Notes under the pieces: generated by a model
Seen by the model: only the letters and a program-made list of their open reading frames with translations
Databases searched by the model: none
Told to the model about the DNA's origin: nothing
NCBI GenBank assembly: GCA_963693285.1
Contig: OY848918.1
Span: 11,690,796-11,754,795, forward strand
Length of the DNA: 64,000 nt
Origin: Xestospongia muta
Taxonomy: Eukaryota > Porifera > Demospongiae > Haplosclerida > Petrosiidae
Direction: 5' to 3'
In this document: positions 28,261 to 39,927 of the stretch, in pieces
Numbering within the stretch: the stretch's first letter is position 1
Layout: every line of letters starts with the position of its first letter
Position numbers and translations under genes: made by a program

Positions 28261-30911
28261 ATGATGGCAAGTGAAACATCTCCAATTGTTGAATGCCCTC
28301 TGTGTGGCTACTTCTCGCCGAGTTTGACGTTTCATGTAAGTCATCTACGCTTGGTGCATTCCAAGGATTCATCTTTCTCCATTGTATGTAATATCGAAGG
28401 ATGCAAACACGTATTTAAGGCATTCACTGCTTACAACAGCCACATATACCGTCATCACAGAGTAGCACTTGGATTAGACAAACATATTGAAGAGTCAAAT
28501 GTACAATCAAGTACTGCACTTCAACCTTCTACTACAGCTAATGATCTTGACATCTTTGATCTAGTCAGTGATGAAGCTCCTACTAGCTCATATGCTGATG
28601 CTAATGTAACTTTAACAGATTGCAGAACCACTCAACAATTTGATCACACTATTAAAGCTGCTAAGCTCCTTCTTCATCTTCGAGAAGGTCGTAACATCTC
28701 TCAAGCTGCCTTAATTGATGTAATGGAGAATTGTCATATTTTATGTGCACAACAAGTTAATAATTTAAAATATGAAGTACGACAAAAGTTGATTCAAGCT
28801 AATATTGACATTAGCAGTATTAATGGATTGGAAGATGTTTTAAATGAACAACCATCTCATCCATTTGAAGGTATCGATACTATTTATTTATTTGAGAAGT
28901 ATTGTGCAGATCACTTGGGCTATGTAGTAAGTGAAAAACTATTACATGAATTACATGTTTTTAGTCATCAGAATTTATTGTTAGTATATTGTAATTGTAT
29001 ATCTCACATCTATTATTCGTTATCTTATTGTAGGAACCTCAAGAAATTTCATTGAAACAGACAAGTTGGATTAATCAGTTCGGGGGTTACAAACGGAGAA
29101 AGGTATTGAAAAAGGATAAATTTTATTACATATCTTTGCTGGATAGCCTTACAAATATCCTTAAGCTAGTGGATTTTCAAACTGAAGTCTTAAATCCTCA
29201 CAACAGTAATGTTGATGAGCAATTACATGACTTCTGCGATGGCACAATATTTCACTCACATCCATTGTTTAACTCAGATCCATATGCTTTGCAAATAGTG
29301 GCTTATTACGATGAAATTGAAGTAGTAAATCCTCTTGGTTCATATGTCCGAAAGCACAAACTTGGGTGCATGTTTTACTTTCTAGCTAATGTAAGGCCAC
29401 AATATCGTTCCACTCTAAAAACAATACAACTTGTTGCTGTTGGAAAGTATGAGGACATTCAGAAACATGGAATTGATGAATTTATGGCACCATTTGTTGA
29501 TGACATAAAGACCTTGTACTGTAATGGAATAAAGGTTTCAATAGCAGGCATAGACCATATTTTACATGGTGGACTATTGGCTTTCTTAGCAGATAACCTT
29601 GCTGCTCATTTAGTAGGTGGATTCAAACAAAGCATGTCCTTTGCATTAAGAATATGTCGGGAGTGCATGATCACACGTGAACAATCACAAAGTCTATTTT
29701 TTGAAAGTGATTGTGTAATACGTACACCAGACACCCACTTTGAGCAGTGTGCACTTTTGGCAGGTCCACTTTCTGAACATCATTCAACATCTTATGGAAT
29801 TACCAGACTCTCAATCCTAGAAGAAATCCCCAGTTTCTCTGTCACCAGTGGACTACCACATGATATAATGCATGACTTATATGAAGGAGTTGTACCATAT
29901 CACTTGTCACTTCTTCTTAATTATTGTGTTCATGAAAAGTTTTTTACACTTGAGGAATTAAATCAGAGAATTGGAGCTACCGACTTTTTAAATACCAAAC
30001 CTTGTCTCATTGACCCTAACATATGCCGTACTGAATCTAAAGTAAAACAGTCAGCTTCCCAAATGATGACTCTCTGTCGTGAATTTCCGCTTTTAATTGC
30101 AGACAATATTCCTGAAAATGATCCCCACTGGCAAGAGTTCCTGCTTCTTCTCAAAATATGCAGTATTGCTATTGCACCAACATGTACTTATGACCTTATA
30201 GCTTATCTTAGAATAATTATTGATGAGTACTTAAGTACATTCCGTGGACTTTATCCACATAAGACTTTGATACCAAAACAACACTATATGATTCATTATC
30301 CTTCACAAATGGAGAAGTTTGGGCCACTAATTAATTCATGGACTATGCGTCAAGAGTCTAAGCTAAGCTTTGTCAAAAGAGCATCTCGTTTTAGCAATTA
30401 TAAGAATGTGCCTAAAACAATAGCACGAAGACATCAATTTTGGCTTTGCTATCAAATGCATTCTAATCCCTTCATGCTTTCACCTCAAATGGATATAAGT
30501 CCAAAACAATCTTCTAATACTCTATCATGTGAAGATGACTACATTCAGTGTGAACTGAAACGAATAGTTCCAAATCTAAGTGATGATGATGTTCTTTGTC
30601 ATCCTGAATGGGTTAATCTTCAAAGCTCACATTTTCACAAAGGTTTGTACATCTTAGTTAAGTATGATATAATTACTCCAGTTTTTGGTAAAATTATTGA
30701 CCTAGTTACTGTTGACAACACACTTATTATATGTGTGCTAGAGTACTATGGTCATTTCTTCAGTTCTCACTACAATGCATTTGCAATTAGAACTAAAGGT
30801 GTTGTCTCAGCTATTTATGTTTATTCCATAGCAGATCATCGTCCTTTCCATGCTCGATTCAATTTTTCACCAGAGAAACATTTATATATAACATTGCCAT
30901 ACTATTATTAA
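28261..30911 (+). CDS. C2H2 zinc-finger transposase-like protein
   Basis: Exons 28261-28926 and 29034-30911 join in phase (intron starts GTAAGT, ends TTGTAG) to 847 residues. Two N-terminal C2H2 fingers (ECPLCGYFSPSLTFHVSHLR and the CNIEGCKHVFKAF segment ending HIYRHH) probably bind element ends. The core resembles a multicopy animal protein family with YYDEIEVVNPLGSYVRKHKL, a DNLAAH segment followed by GGF, CRECM, GLPHDIMHDLYEGVV, and HYMIHYPSQMEKFGP then WTMRQESK. Asp in YYDE, Asp in ADNLAAH and Glu in RQESK are candidates for a DDE triad; that assignment is inference. Position between CACTG termini supports a CACTA-type transposase. No stop or frameshift interrupts it. The start is the first of two adjacent ATGs. 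Confidence 0.8.
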
Positions 30912-31525
30912 TAATCATTGTTATGTGTTGATAGTTATTTGCTCCAATGTTTCGGTTTAAAAAATAACATTTTATTTCATAATTCAATCATAAACTTAAT
31001 AAGAATAAATAAAGTCAAAGGTCAGTACTGACACTTATAAAAAGCAATACCTTTAAAAATTAACCTGAAAATTTAGAAGTAATTATTATAATAATCAAAT
31101 AAATTGTTAATCTTAACTGAAATCAGTCTTCCATTTTAATGTAAATCCAGGTTGTTTCAATCTTGATGGTATTGAAATAACACTATTAACAGATTATTAT
31201 AACTATTTTTTTAGGGAGGATATAACTTGATATATATGTTTGTTGTTTTTACCTTCTGATTACTTAAATTTATCTTTCTTGGTGCTTATTATAACCTTGA
31301 ATGGTTGTTTGAAATAACTAAATTAGAAATAACCTTTGATTGGCATTTTTATATTAAGGTTGTTCATTATAACTGGGGAAAATGCAATTAAAAAAACCAC
31401 ATAAAGTTAATTTAATATTTCATTTTTTGCAGTGTAGTAATGTGGCTAGATAAAACCATACAGAGAGTAAATCATTAGGATAAGCATGGATATGAACTGT
31501 CATAGTAAATTATACTCTCCCATGT

Positions 31526-31768
31526 TCATACAAATGGAAACCATACTTTATTTTTGTCTTCCTCCCAATCTCCTTTCCAGTCCTGACCCTTCCCACTATC
31601 TTCTTGATCTCCTCTAGTAGGTACATTAATAGCACATATTACTCTCACTGTCATATGACATGTGCTGACATGAACATTTTGAGGTTTAGGTCTATGATGA
31701 AATTTTCTCTTAGGTTTTAGAGGATGACAAGGATCAAAGAACTCCAACAAAGTTTTGTCTAGAGTATA
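31526..31768 (-). pseudogene. CC2D2A-like C2-domain exon fragment
   Basis: A minus-strand open exon (acceptor TTTAG at its 5' edge) of 80 residues includes HPLKPKRKFHHRPKPQ, then STCHMTVRVICAINVPTR. Basic linker followed by the first strands of a C2 domain is the arrangement I recall in CC2D2A, a ciliary transition-zone protein. A further open stretch on the same strand at about 32170-32080 (LVTFVKGGERMITHYLKEF) may be its preceding exon. No complete gene is present. The paralogous exon at 45840-45700 has a one-base deletion. I read both as remnants carried along in the duplicated blocks; the family call is moderate. Confidence 0.45.
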
Positions 31769-33411
31769 CTAAACAAGAAACATACAAATAAAGTACTAGA
31801 AATAATGAGATCAATACATCAGTGATGGATAGATAAAGCATCATGAAGTATAAATTATAATGATCCATAGAAATTGAATGTAAATACAGAGACTATAAAC
31901 AATTTCATATGACATAGTGTCTGAAATAATAAAATGATGTCTTATAAATAGAATGGACAAGTAGATGGTCTAATGTATGTACATCAGACCATATTTGCCA
32001 TATTTGGTATAAGTTCCTCATGTATATCACATCCTCCAGGGTTAGTTTTGATTAAGGGTGAATCACTATTCATTTGAGAACCCTCTCTTTTTGAATTCCT
32101 TAAGATAATGTGTAATCATTCTCTCTCCTCCTTTTACAAAAGTTACCAAATATGGATACAGGTAATTTAGCAAGACTATATAGTTTGTATTCATTCACTG
32201 ACTAGAAAATAAAATACAACTGTAATATGATATCCAACAAATTAACTAATGGATATCTATACAATAGTACCTTCCAAATACTATTCCAAATTCTGTAATG
32301 CCTTCTTCATTCATTAGTATACACTATCCTTTTAATGCAGGGTGCTGTAGTAGATAGCACAATAACTATGTACATACATATACAGGGGAAAGAGAGAGTA
32401 AGAATGAATGAGAGATGCTGGATGGAGCAATGGCTCACTGTTTTTAACAGTGCAATGCTACCGAAAGCTTGCAAAATGGAGTCCATTTTATAACTTCAAA
32501 AGATCTCTGTTGTGCTTCAATTTGACAAGCAGTAGGCAAAAAGTTGTGACAAATTGGCGGGAAATACCAGCACCACCACACATACGTCACCAACATTAAT
32601 TGATTTTTAATTGATCTAATTTAACAACTAATTACACGTCTTATACTTTAACCATTGTACAATTGTTAACAACAAAATTAAAGTTTTATCTTTGAAATGT
32701 GTTGTAAATATTTTGACTGAAACAAATGATTATAATTGAAAGAAGAAATATTTAAGTTTAGTGACATTTTTGCATGAGATTCAACAGCTGACAATATAAT
32801 ACAATGTTATACTAACCTGCTCCCTTAACCATCAGGGTTTATACATATGTATAATGGACACTATTAATACAGTGAGATACAGGGCCAAGGCATAACCTAT
32901 ATGCTGTCGTCCAGTACATTTTTTTTGATAATATACATAGTTTTAATTTGATTTATCATAGCTAACTATCATTGTTGTTTCTTACTTATATATAACATGA
33001 AAATCTGAAACATGAACAAGTTTATTAATGCCTTTTAAATTGTAACTATGTTTTGACTTGTCATAATAGCATTTTACAAACTTTGATGTTGATCAGTAAC
33101 CAACATTTGTTAGTAGTGTAACAGTATCAGAGTCTATAGTCATTACTTCTAGACATATCAAACAGTTCTTTCATCTTCAATACAACAGTACTATTGGTAC
33201 AGAAGAATATTATTTAACTTACTAATTCTATCAAATAAATAAAATGACCACAACCTGATGACACCAGTATGTGAATGTATACACAATATAATATGATATA
33301 ACAAGAGAGAGATTGGATGAAAAAACATTAAAAGAATGTATTAATAGTAAGAGAATGGAAATAGTGACTAAATGTTACATGAGGACAAAACAGAAGTATT
33401 TGCAGTGTGTG
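31769..33411. other. Block A downstream region, remnants only
   Basis: The stretch aligns patchily with 45841-47226 in block B. Apart from the possible CC2D2A-like exon near 32100, I see no gene. ORFs are short and not shared between the two copies. Confidence 0.6.
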
Positions 33412-33752
33412 GGAGAGGTGTGTTACCATAGCAACAAAACAACAATCATTTATTACTATACAGACTGCATCTACTTACCTATTTCTTCCTAACAGATCTA
33501 GATATAGTACCTGTCCGAGAGGATCATGTACTAGCTTTTAAAGTAGTTAGATAAACAGAGATAAAATGATCATTGTCACTACAGTATTCTACAGTTAGTA
33601 TTATATAAATAAGGTCAGTATGTCTTACCTAATTTGTGATACGCAGTTCAAGTACTACAGATTTATCATCTAGTCGTATAGTGATATGGAGTTAATTCAA
33701 GTAACAAAGAGAAAGAAGAAGGCTGGTAAAATATTAAACAACACAAACAAGT
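33412..33752 (+). repeat. Copy of the coiled-coil gene's promoter and first exon
   Basis: This is the paralogue of 2535-2862. Here the first exon has an ATG (33686) and reads MELIQVTKRKKKAGKILNN before a GTAAG donor at 33751. No second exon follows, because unrelated repeat sequence begins at once. It is an orphan 5' end. Confidence 0.75.
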
Positions 33753-33762
33753 AAGACCTATC

Positions 33763-33960
33763 ACTGAGAAAATGGTCCCCCTCAAAAAAGGTCCGGAGGA
33801 CCAAAAATTTCAGTCCCCCGAATCGTTTTTCTCATGAAAAAATGGTCCTAGGACCAGTTTTCATGTGAAATTGATCCTACCTTGAGAAAATGGTCCGCCA
33901 CAGGGTCCAAAAATTTCAGTCCTCAGACTGAAATTTTTGGCCCTATATCTTGAAAAATAT
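33763..33960. repeat. Repeats with a perfect 15-bp hairpin
   Basis: Degenerate repeats around GAAAATGGTCC and GTCCAAAAATTTCAGTCC occur several times. At 33907-33921 and 33926-33940 two perfectly complementary 15-base arms (CCAAAAATTTCAGTC and its inverse) flank a 4-base loop CTCA. This looks like the tip of a foldback element. The stretch 34010-34125 contains a diverged tail copy of the protease gene that follows. Confidence 0.7.
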
Positions 33961-34197
33961 GGTACTAGCTTGACAAGATGTAATCTTTATAAAACTGACT
34001 TGCTACAACTATTATAATAAATCATCATAATGATTACCTGTTCGTTCTTTATTTCTTATAAAAGAATAATACTATTATTAGTTAATACAGGCTTTACCTG
34101 ACAACACATTTAAAAAGACATACTTGCTACAACTATAATAATAAAGCATAATAATTACCTGTACATTCTTTATTTTTACAAAAATATAATACTATGA

Positions 34198-36473
34198 TTA
34201 CTTTTTACAGGCTTTACAGAGCCAACTAATATTATCTCCGTTCCGAACAACATCAGGTACAGTTACACATTCATCTTGAAACCACTCTTGACATTGATCA
34301 CACTGCACCATATTCCTCACTGGATTACACAATTGTTTTATTTTTCTTGGTTGAGATGGAAACTCTGTAACCTTTCTGTTTTCCAAACATTGACGTAGGT
34401 GATTCCTTAGCTTCTTTTGTTCGTAATGGTATTCAGCTGGATTATTTCCAGCACACAGAGATGTGGCAAAAGCTATCGCAAATAGACCACAATCAGAGTC
34501 GTCATCTTGTTTCTGCACTGGCACAAATTCTAAAACAATATTTGGCTTTTCCACCCACATTATTGCAGCAATTTGTGAAATTGCTTGAGATGGTAAATCT
34601 TGATTCCGCATAGAGTCAAAAACTTGTATTCTTGCTGGTTCACAACATCTGATGTTGCTTACTGTCACCCAATGGTTACCCATTATATGAAGAATTTGGA
34701 CAAATTTAGTTCTTTGTACATGAAATTGTAATATCGGGCCTAGCGCTGGTGGTTGGAGACTACCAACATGTGGATATCTTTCCTTAAGAAGGTCCTGACT
34801 GGCTTTTATAACAGCATCATTGAGCCATTCTCCACTATCCAGAGACTTCCTATCTGTTTCATATAGATTTAACTCCTTTATCCAGTACTTGTCTTCTTTG
34901 TTGTTGGTAGGTGATAGATATGAGAGATGCAAAAAGAAATTAATTAAATTAAATTAATTAATTGTTAAAGTTAATACCTTCTAAAGCATGAGCAGAATCA
35001 GCAGATTGAGCAGATTCCAATTTTCTTTGTTTGTATTTTCTTTCAGAATATTGGATAGTAGCTAAAGATAACTGATGCTTCAAAGAATTAGTTAGAAGAG
35101 GCTTACCACGTGTAATAGTCTTAGATAAAGATGGTGGGTCTTTAGTTTTTTGAGCTTGGTAATTCAATTCTTTGAAAAGCAGCTTAGGACAATGTTCTGG
35201 ATCAGTTGAGAGTTTAACTGTAAATAAAGACATCAAACTATATCATTGTGCCATCGTTTACCTGAATAACTTACAGTTATATAATAGATCTAAAATAACT
35301 TCAATGTTTTCCAAAAAATAAGTTACTATTCCTTTATTAGCAACTTTAAGTAAAGATGTAGCAAGATCTCTTATAACCACAGATAGAGTTTTATCATAAT
35401 CTTCTGAGGTAATGTTATTATCTAAAGAATTGAAACATTAGAATAACAAAGACCTTGATAAGGTTAAATTGAAAATCAGGTAATTGGTAAAAACTCACTA
35501 ACTTTTTAACAGTTTTAAAATAAACTTTAAACTCTTAAATACTGCACTATCATTAATGAGATTAGTTGATAAATCCACAGATTGTATCAGAGCAAGATGA
35601 AGAGTGAGTGGGAATTTTTGTGACCAGTATGATTCTGAAGTAATTTAAAATTAAAATGGAAATACAATGCTTTGTACCTTGATAAATAGCAGTAACCAGT
35701 AGTATCCAAAAAATATTTGTGTGTTTATGCATCACTACCTTTTTATCAAAACATACAGTTAGTCTGTGTATTGCAACTAACTCTTTCTGATTAGATTGAG
35801 ATTCACATACAAATATGGGTGCACCTGATGAACCCTCAACGATCTCACTCTGAGGTTCAGTAGTAAATGTTGCTAAGTTGTTGTACTGCTCGACCTCCTC
35901 TTCTTGATTGTCTAATATTTTGTTTAATGCTTCGTCTTGACTTTTTAATAGTGTAAGATCACATGAAGTAATTGTATCACAACTTGCTCTTTGAATACAC
36001 TGTAATTTATTATTTTTTAGAAGATCTGTAATGTCCCTGATGAAATAATAATTAAATGAGAATTGTAGACTTTTCAATTGTTCAGTAACAAGTTTGATGT
36101 TCAAAAACAAAATCGTGAAATCAAGCTGAAATGGACAATCATCACCTTCTCCACTTTTAATTTTCACATGTTCATATTTTCCAAGTATACCATTCTCGCC
36201 ACAACAACTTATGCACTTGATCAGCTTTTTATCATCCAACTTAATATTTCTATTGTCATACTTAATTTTACAGCCTTTTGCATAACCGATATTTGGTATG
36301 ACATGATGATTAGTTATCAAGACAACAGTGCTCTTCTTAGCATATTCAGATTTTAAATGAAGATGGATTTTCAATGGCTTTTTAGCTTCAGTGGTACACA
36401 ATAGAATACCATGAGCAGATCCTCCAATTTTAGTCTCTATAATACAGCTTCCTCCATTTTGGGATTGCTCCAT
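34198..36473 (-). CDS. Serine protease + Ulp1-like protease + PHD protein, copy 1
   Basis: Exons 36473-35678, 35634-35503, 35421-35275, 35217-34978 and about 34890-34198 keep phase. The first exon encodes a trypsin-like (PA-clan) domain with His in ITNHHVIP, Asp in LDFTILFLN and Ser in EGSSGAPIF. A helical region and a basic linker follow. The last exon is a C48/Ulp1-like cysteine protease with GEWLNDAV, His in NHWVTVSN, Asp in QVFDSM and Cys in DSDCGLFAI. C-terminal to it is a PHD-type zinc finger. In this copy the finger has lost its first Cys pair (the YCECRQP region is deleted) and its His is Gln (WFQDEC), so it probably cannot fold normally. Ulp1-type enzymes cleave SUMO-like modifiers; the substrate here is unknown. 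There is no signal peptide or membrane segment, so a nuclear or cytosolic role is likely. The acceptor of the last exon is uncertain (34887-34893). Confidence 0.75.
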
Positions 36474-37016
36474 TTTACCTGTTATTTAACTCTTTAGGGG
36501 GAATCTCCAAACTATTTTTGGACGTTATGGGGGGAGGGGGAAATCGCATGATGTTTTTAGAATCGGAGTGGCTCCTGCCACCGAAAATCCGGTGGCACGT
36601 CACGTAAAGCCACTAATTTACTCGTGCCTTTGGTCGTCTGAGTTGACCATGGCCAACATTATTGGCAACTGTACTCATCCCTTTCTACACACCTAGCAAG
36701 ATTACTTCGTAAACTCTATCTTTAGTCCCATTCTCTCAGCATTATCTATGACCATGATGACTCAGTACTTTTACTAAGCAAAGTTGTTCCTTAAAATAGA
36801 GAATATTTTTAAAATAACATATGATAAGTGATAAATGAGATTCTATATGTCCCTTTAAAATAAAGAATATTTTCAAAGTGATATATGATAAGTGATAAAT
36901 GGATTAATAATGTTCTTTTAAGAAAAAAGTGTTTAAATGACTAAATACTAGTTGAACAAGATAAATGTTTCTGGCATAATTATGAAATGCATTTACAACA
37001 CAACTAAGTATCATCT
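36474..37016. other. Upstream region of copy 1 and spacer
   Basis: The first 75 bases upstream of the start codon, including CTTTAGGGGGAATCTCCAAA and a G-rich run, recur upstream of copy 2 (39713-39790) and are probably its promoter. The remainder is AT-rich with a tandem pair around TAAAATAAAGAATATTTT (36795-36900). No gene is seen. Confidence 0.6.
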
Positions 37017-37375
37017 AACTCTGTATCTGAGGTTATTCCAACACATACAAAATGGTACCATTCTTAGCATTGGTCACATGCAACCATCTTATCTCCTTGT
37101 CTGTCAGGAAGTCCGCACACACAATATATCTTAAATGAAGTCATTATTGCTTTATATAATGTATGACTGGTTTTAACAGAAGGAAACACTGTGAATTCTT
37201 TCTTCTGTATGCAGGAAAGAAAATGTTGCCTCATTTTTAGGACATCATACTGTATTTCAACTGGGACTCTAACTCTGTATCTGAGGTTATTCCAACACAT
37301 ACAAAATGGTACCATTCTTAGCATTGGTCACATGCAACCATCTTATCTCCTTGTCTTTCAGGAAGTTGGCACACA
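37017..37375 (-). pseudogene. Tandem PHD-finger remnants of a related protease
   Basis: Two copies (37017-37125 and 37268-37372) of one roughly 105-bp segment encode, on the minus strand, the second half of a PHD finger: KMVACDQC, a stop, then EWYHFVCVGI. The upstream part between them reads RQHFLSCIQKKEFTVFP, then YCVCGLPD. It aligns with the protease-to-PHD junction of the neighbouring genes but is clearly a different family member. Both copies have TAA at the position after CDQC, so the stop predates the duplication. Pseudogene, wedged between the two intact genes. Confidence 0.7.
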
Positions 37376-37450
37376 ATAATAAACCATATAATAATAAATC
37401 ATAATAATTACCTGTACATTCTTTATTTTTACAAAAATATAATACTATGA

Positions 37451-39687
37451 TTACTTTTTACAGGCTTTACAGAGCCAACTAATATTATCTCCGTTCCGAA
37501 CAACATCAGGTACAGTTACACATTCATCATGAAACCACTCTTGACATTGTTCACACTGCACCATATTTTCCTTCTTCGGTTGTCTACATTCACAATATAC
37601 AGGTATCATCATCACTGGATTACACAATTGTTTTATTTTTCTTGGTTGAGATGGAAACTCTGTAACTTTTCTGTTTTCCAAACATTGACGTAGGTGATTC
37701 CTTAGCTTGTCTTGTATGTATGCGTATTCAGCTGGATTATTTCCAGCACACAGAGATGTAGCGAAAGCTATCACAAATACACCACAATCAGAGTAGCCAA
37801 CTTGTTCCTTCAATGGTACAAACTCTAAAAGAATATTTGGGTCTTTCACGCACATTATTGCAGCAATTTGTGAAATTGCTTGAGATGGTAAATTTGTATT
37901 CAGCATAGAGTCAAAAACTTGTATTCTTGCTGGTTCACAACATTTGATGTTGCTTACTGTTATCCAATGGTTATTCCTTATATAAAGAACTTGGACAAAT
38001 TTAGTTCTTTGTACATTAAATTGTGATATCTCACCCAGCGTTATTGGTTGGAGACCACCAATATGTGGATATGATTTGTTAAGAAGATTCTGACTGGCAT
38101 TTACAACAGCATCACTGAGCCATTCTCCATTGTCCAGAAACTCCCTATCTGTTTCATATAGACTTAACTCTTCTATCCAGTACTTGCCTACACATAAAAA
38201 AGAAATTAATTAAAGTATTAAACTCAATACCTTCTGAAGCAGGATCAGATTGAGCACATTTCAATTTTCTTTGTTTGTTTCTTCTTTTAGAGTCTTCAAC
38301 AGCATCTAAAGATAACTTTTGCTTCAAAGAATTAGTTGGAGGAGGCTTACCAAGTGAAACAATCCCCGATAAACCTGGGTATTTAGTTTTTTGAGCTTGG
38401 TATGTCAATAATATGAAAAGCAGCCTAGCATAAACTTTTGCATTAGTTGAGAGTTTAACTGTAAATATAGACATCAAACTACATCATTGTAACATCATTT
38501 ACCAGAATAACTTACAGTTATTGTATAATATTATAACAGCATCAATCATTTCAAAAAAATGCGCTACTTTTTCTTCTTTAATAACTTTACATAAAGATTC
38601 AGCAAAAACTTCCATAATCACAGATGAACTTTCAACAAAATTATTACCTAAAGAATTGAAACAGTAGCATAACAAAGACCTTGATAAGGTTAAATTGAAA
38701 ATCAGGTAATTGGTAAAAACTCACTAACTTTTTAACAGTTTTAAAATAAACTTTAAACTCTTAAATACTGCACTATCATTAAAGAGATTAGTTGATAAAT
38801 TCACAGATTGTATCAGAGCAAGATGAAGAGTGAGTGGAAATGTTAGTGACCAGTATGATTCTGAAGTAATTTAAAATTAAAATGGAAATACAATGCTTTG
38901 TACCTTGATAAATAGCAGTAACCAGTAGTATCCAAAAAATATTTGTGTGTTTATGCATCACTACCTTTTTATCAATACTTTTAGTTAGTCTGTGTATTGC
39001 AACTAACTCTTTCTGATTAGACTGAGATTCACATACAAATATGGGTGCGCCTGATGAACCCTCAACGATCTCACTCTGAGGTTTGGTAGTAAATGTTGCT
39101 AAGTTGTTGTACTGCTCGACCTCCTCTTCTTGATTGTCTAATATTTTGTTTAATGCTTCGTCTTGAATTTTTAATAGTGTAAGATCACATGAAGTAATTG
39201 TATCACAACTTGCTCTTTGAATACACTGTAACTTATTATTTTTTAGAAGATCTGTAATGTCCCTGATGAAATAATAATTAAATGAAGATCGTAGACTTCG
39301 TTTGGTAGCAACTTTACGATTACTGGTATTCAAAAACAAAATAGTGAAATCAAGCTGAAATGGACAATCGTCTCCTTTTCCACTCTTTTTTTTCACATGT
39401 TCATTTTTTCCAAGTATACCATTCTCACCACAACAACTTATGCACTTGATCAGCACTTCACCACTCAACTCAATAGCTTGATTGTCACTCTGCAGAATTG
39501 TACAGTCTTTTGCATAACCAATATTTGGTATGACATGATGATTAGTTATCAAGACAACAGTGCACTTCTCAGCATATTCACATTTTAAACCAAGATGGAT
39601 TTCCAATGTCTTTTCAACGTCAGTGGTACACAAAAGAATACCGTGAGCAATTCCAATTTTAGTTTTTATTTTTACAACTTCCTCCAT
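37451..39687 (-). CDS. Serine protease + Ulp1-like protease + PHD protein, copy 2
   Basis: This is the tandem paralogue of 34198-36473. Exons are about 39687-38904, 38863-38730, 38648-38515, 38458-38230 and 38187-37451. The trypsin-like domain keeps ITNHHVIP, LDFTILFLN and EGSSGAPIF. The Ulp1-like domain keeps GEWLSDAV, NHWITVSN, QVFDSM and YSDCGVFVI; its open frame extends upstream to 38187, not just to the Met at 37906. The PHD finger is intact: Cys pair in YCECRQP, MVQCEQCQEWFHDECV and the closing WLCKACKK. All three catalytic centres or folds therefore look usable. PHD fingers usually read histone H3 tails, so a chromatin-directed deSUMOylase-like protein with a second protease is a reasonable but unproven reading. 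Middle exons are less conserved than the ends. Exons 2 and 3 were placed by alignment to copy 1. Confidence 0.78.
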
Positions 39688-39927
39688 TTTAACATTGCTC
39701 CATTTTACCTGCTATTCAACTCTTTAGTGGGAATCTCCAAACTATTTTTGGACGTTTATGGGAGGAGGGGGAAATCACATGACTTTTTTTTAGAATTGCT
39801 GACGAAGTTTTATTGAAGTGCCTTAAAGTATCTTGTACTTACTGCACAGCTAATCCTCCTAAATCAAGAAAGGTGTATGACTTTCTCCGAGAGCGAAATA
39901 TGATTTTGTTCTCTCCCATGCCCAGTA

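Larger units (their letters stand above)
25068..31434. mobile_element. CACTA/EnSpm-like DNA transposon, 6367 bp, two genes
   Basis: The element starts CACTGCAAAAAAT and ends with the exact inverse ATTTTTTGCAGTG. It is flanked by TA on each side (25066-25067, 31435-31436). Paralogous empty sites exist at about 45435 (ACAGGTAGTAATGTGGCTAG) and 52606, which prove both ends and the 2-bp target duplication (a third shared base cannot be excluded). Both subterminal regions (25080-25400; 31030-31420) are rich in GTTAA/TTAAC motifs, as in CACTA elements. Inside are two head-to-head multi-exon genes, a transposase-like protein on plus and a SAM-domain protein on minus. Both are fully open, so the copy looks recent and possibly autonomous. 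The CACTG termini, short target duplication and subterminal repeats place it in or near the EnSpm/CACTA superfamily. Confidence 0.92.

Noticed and set aside
29963..30154. Minus-strand ORF inside the transposase gene
   Set aside because: It is a shadow of the transposase reading frame without homology.
35562..35739. Unspliced C-terminal extension of the serine protease domain
   Set aside because: A donor at 35677 and acceptor at 35635 keep phase and lead into a conserved second exon, so the read-through stop is intronic or out of frame.
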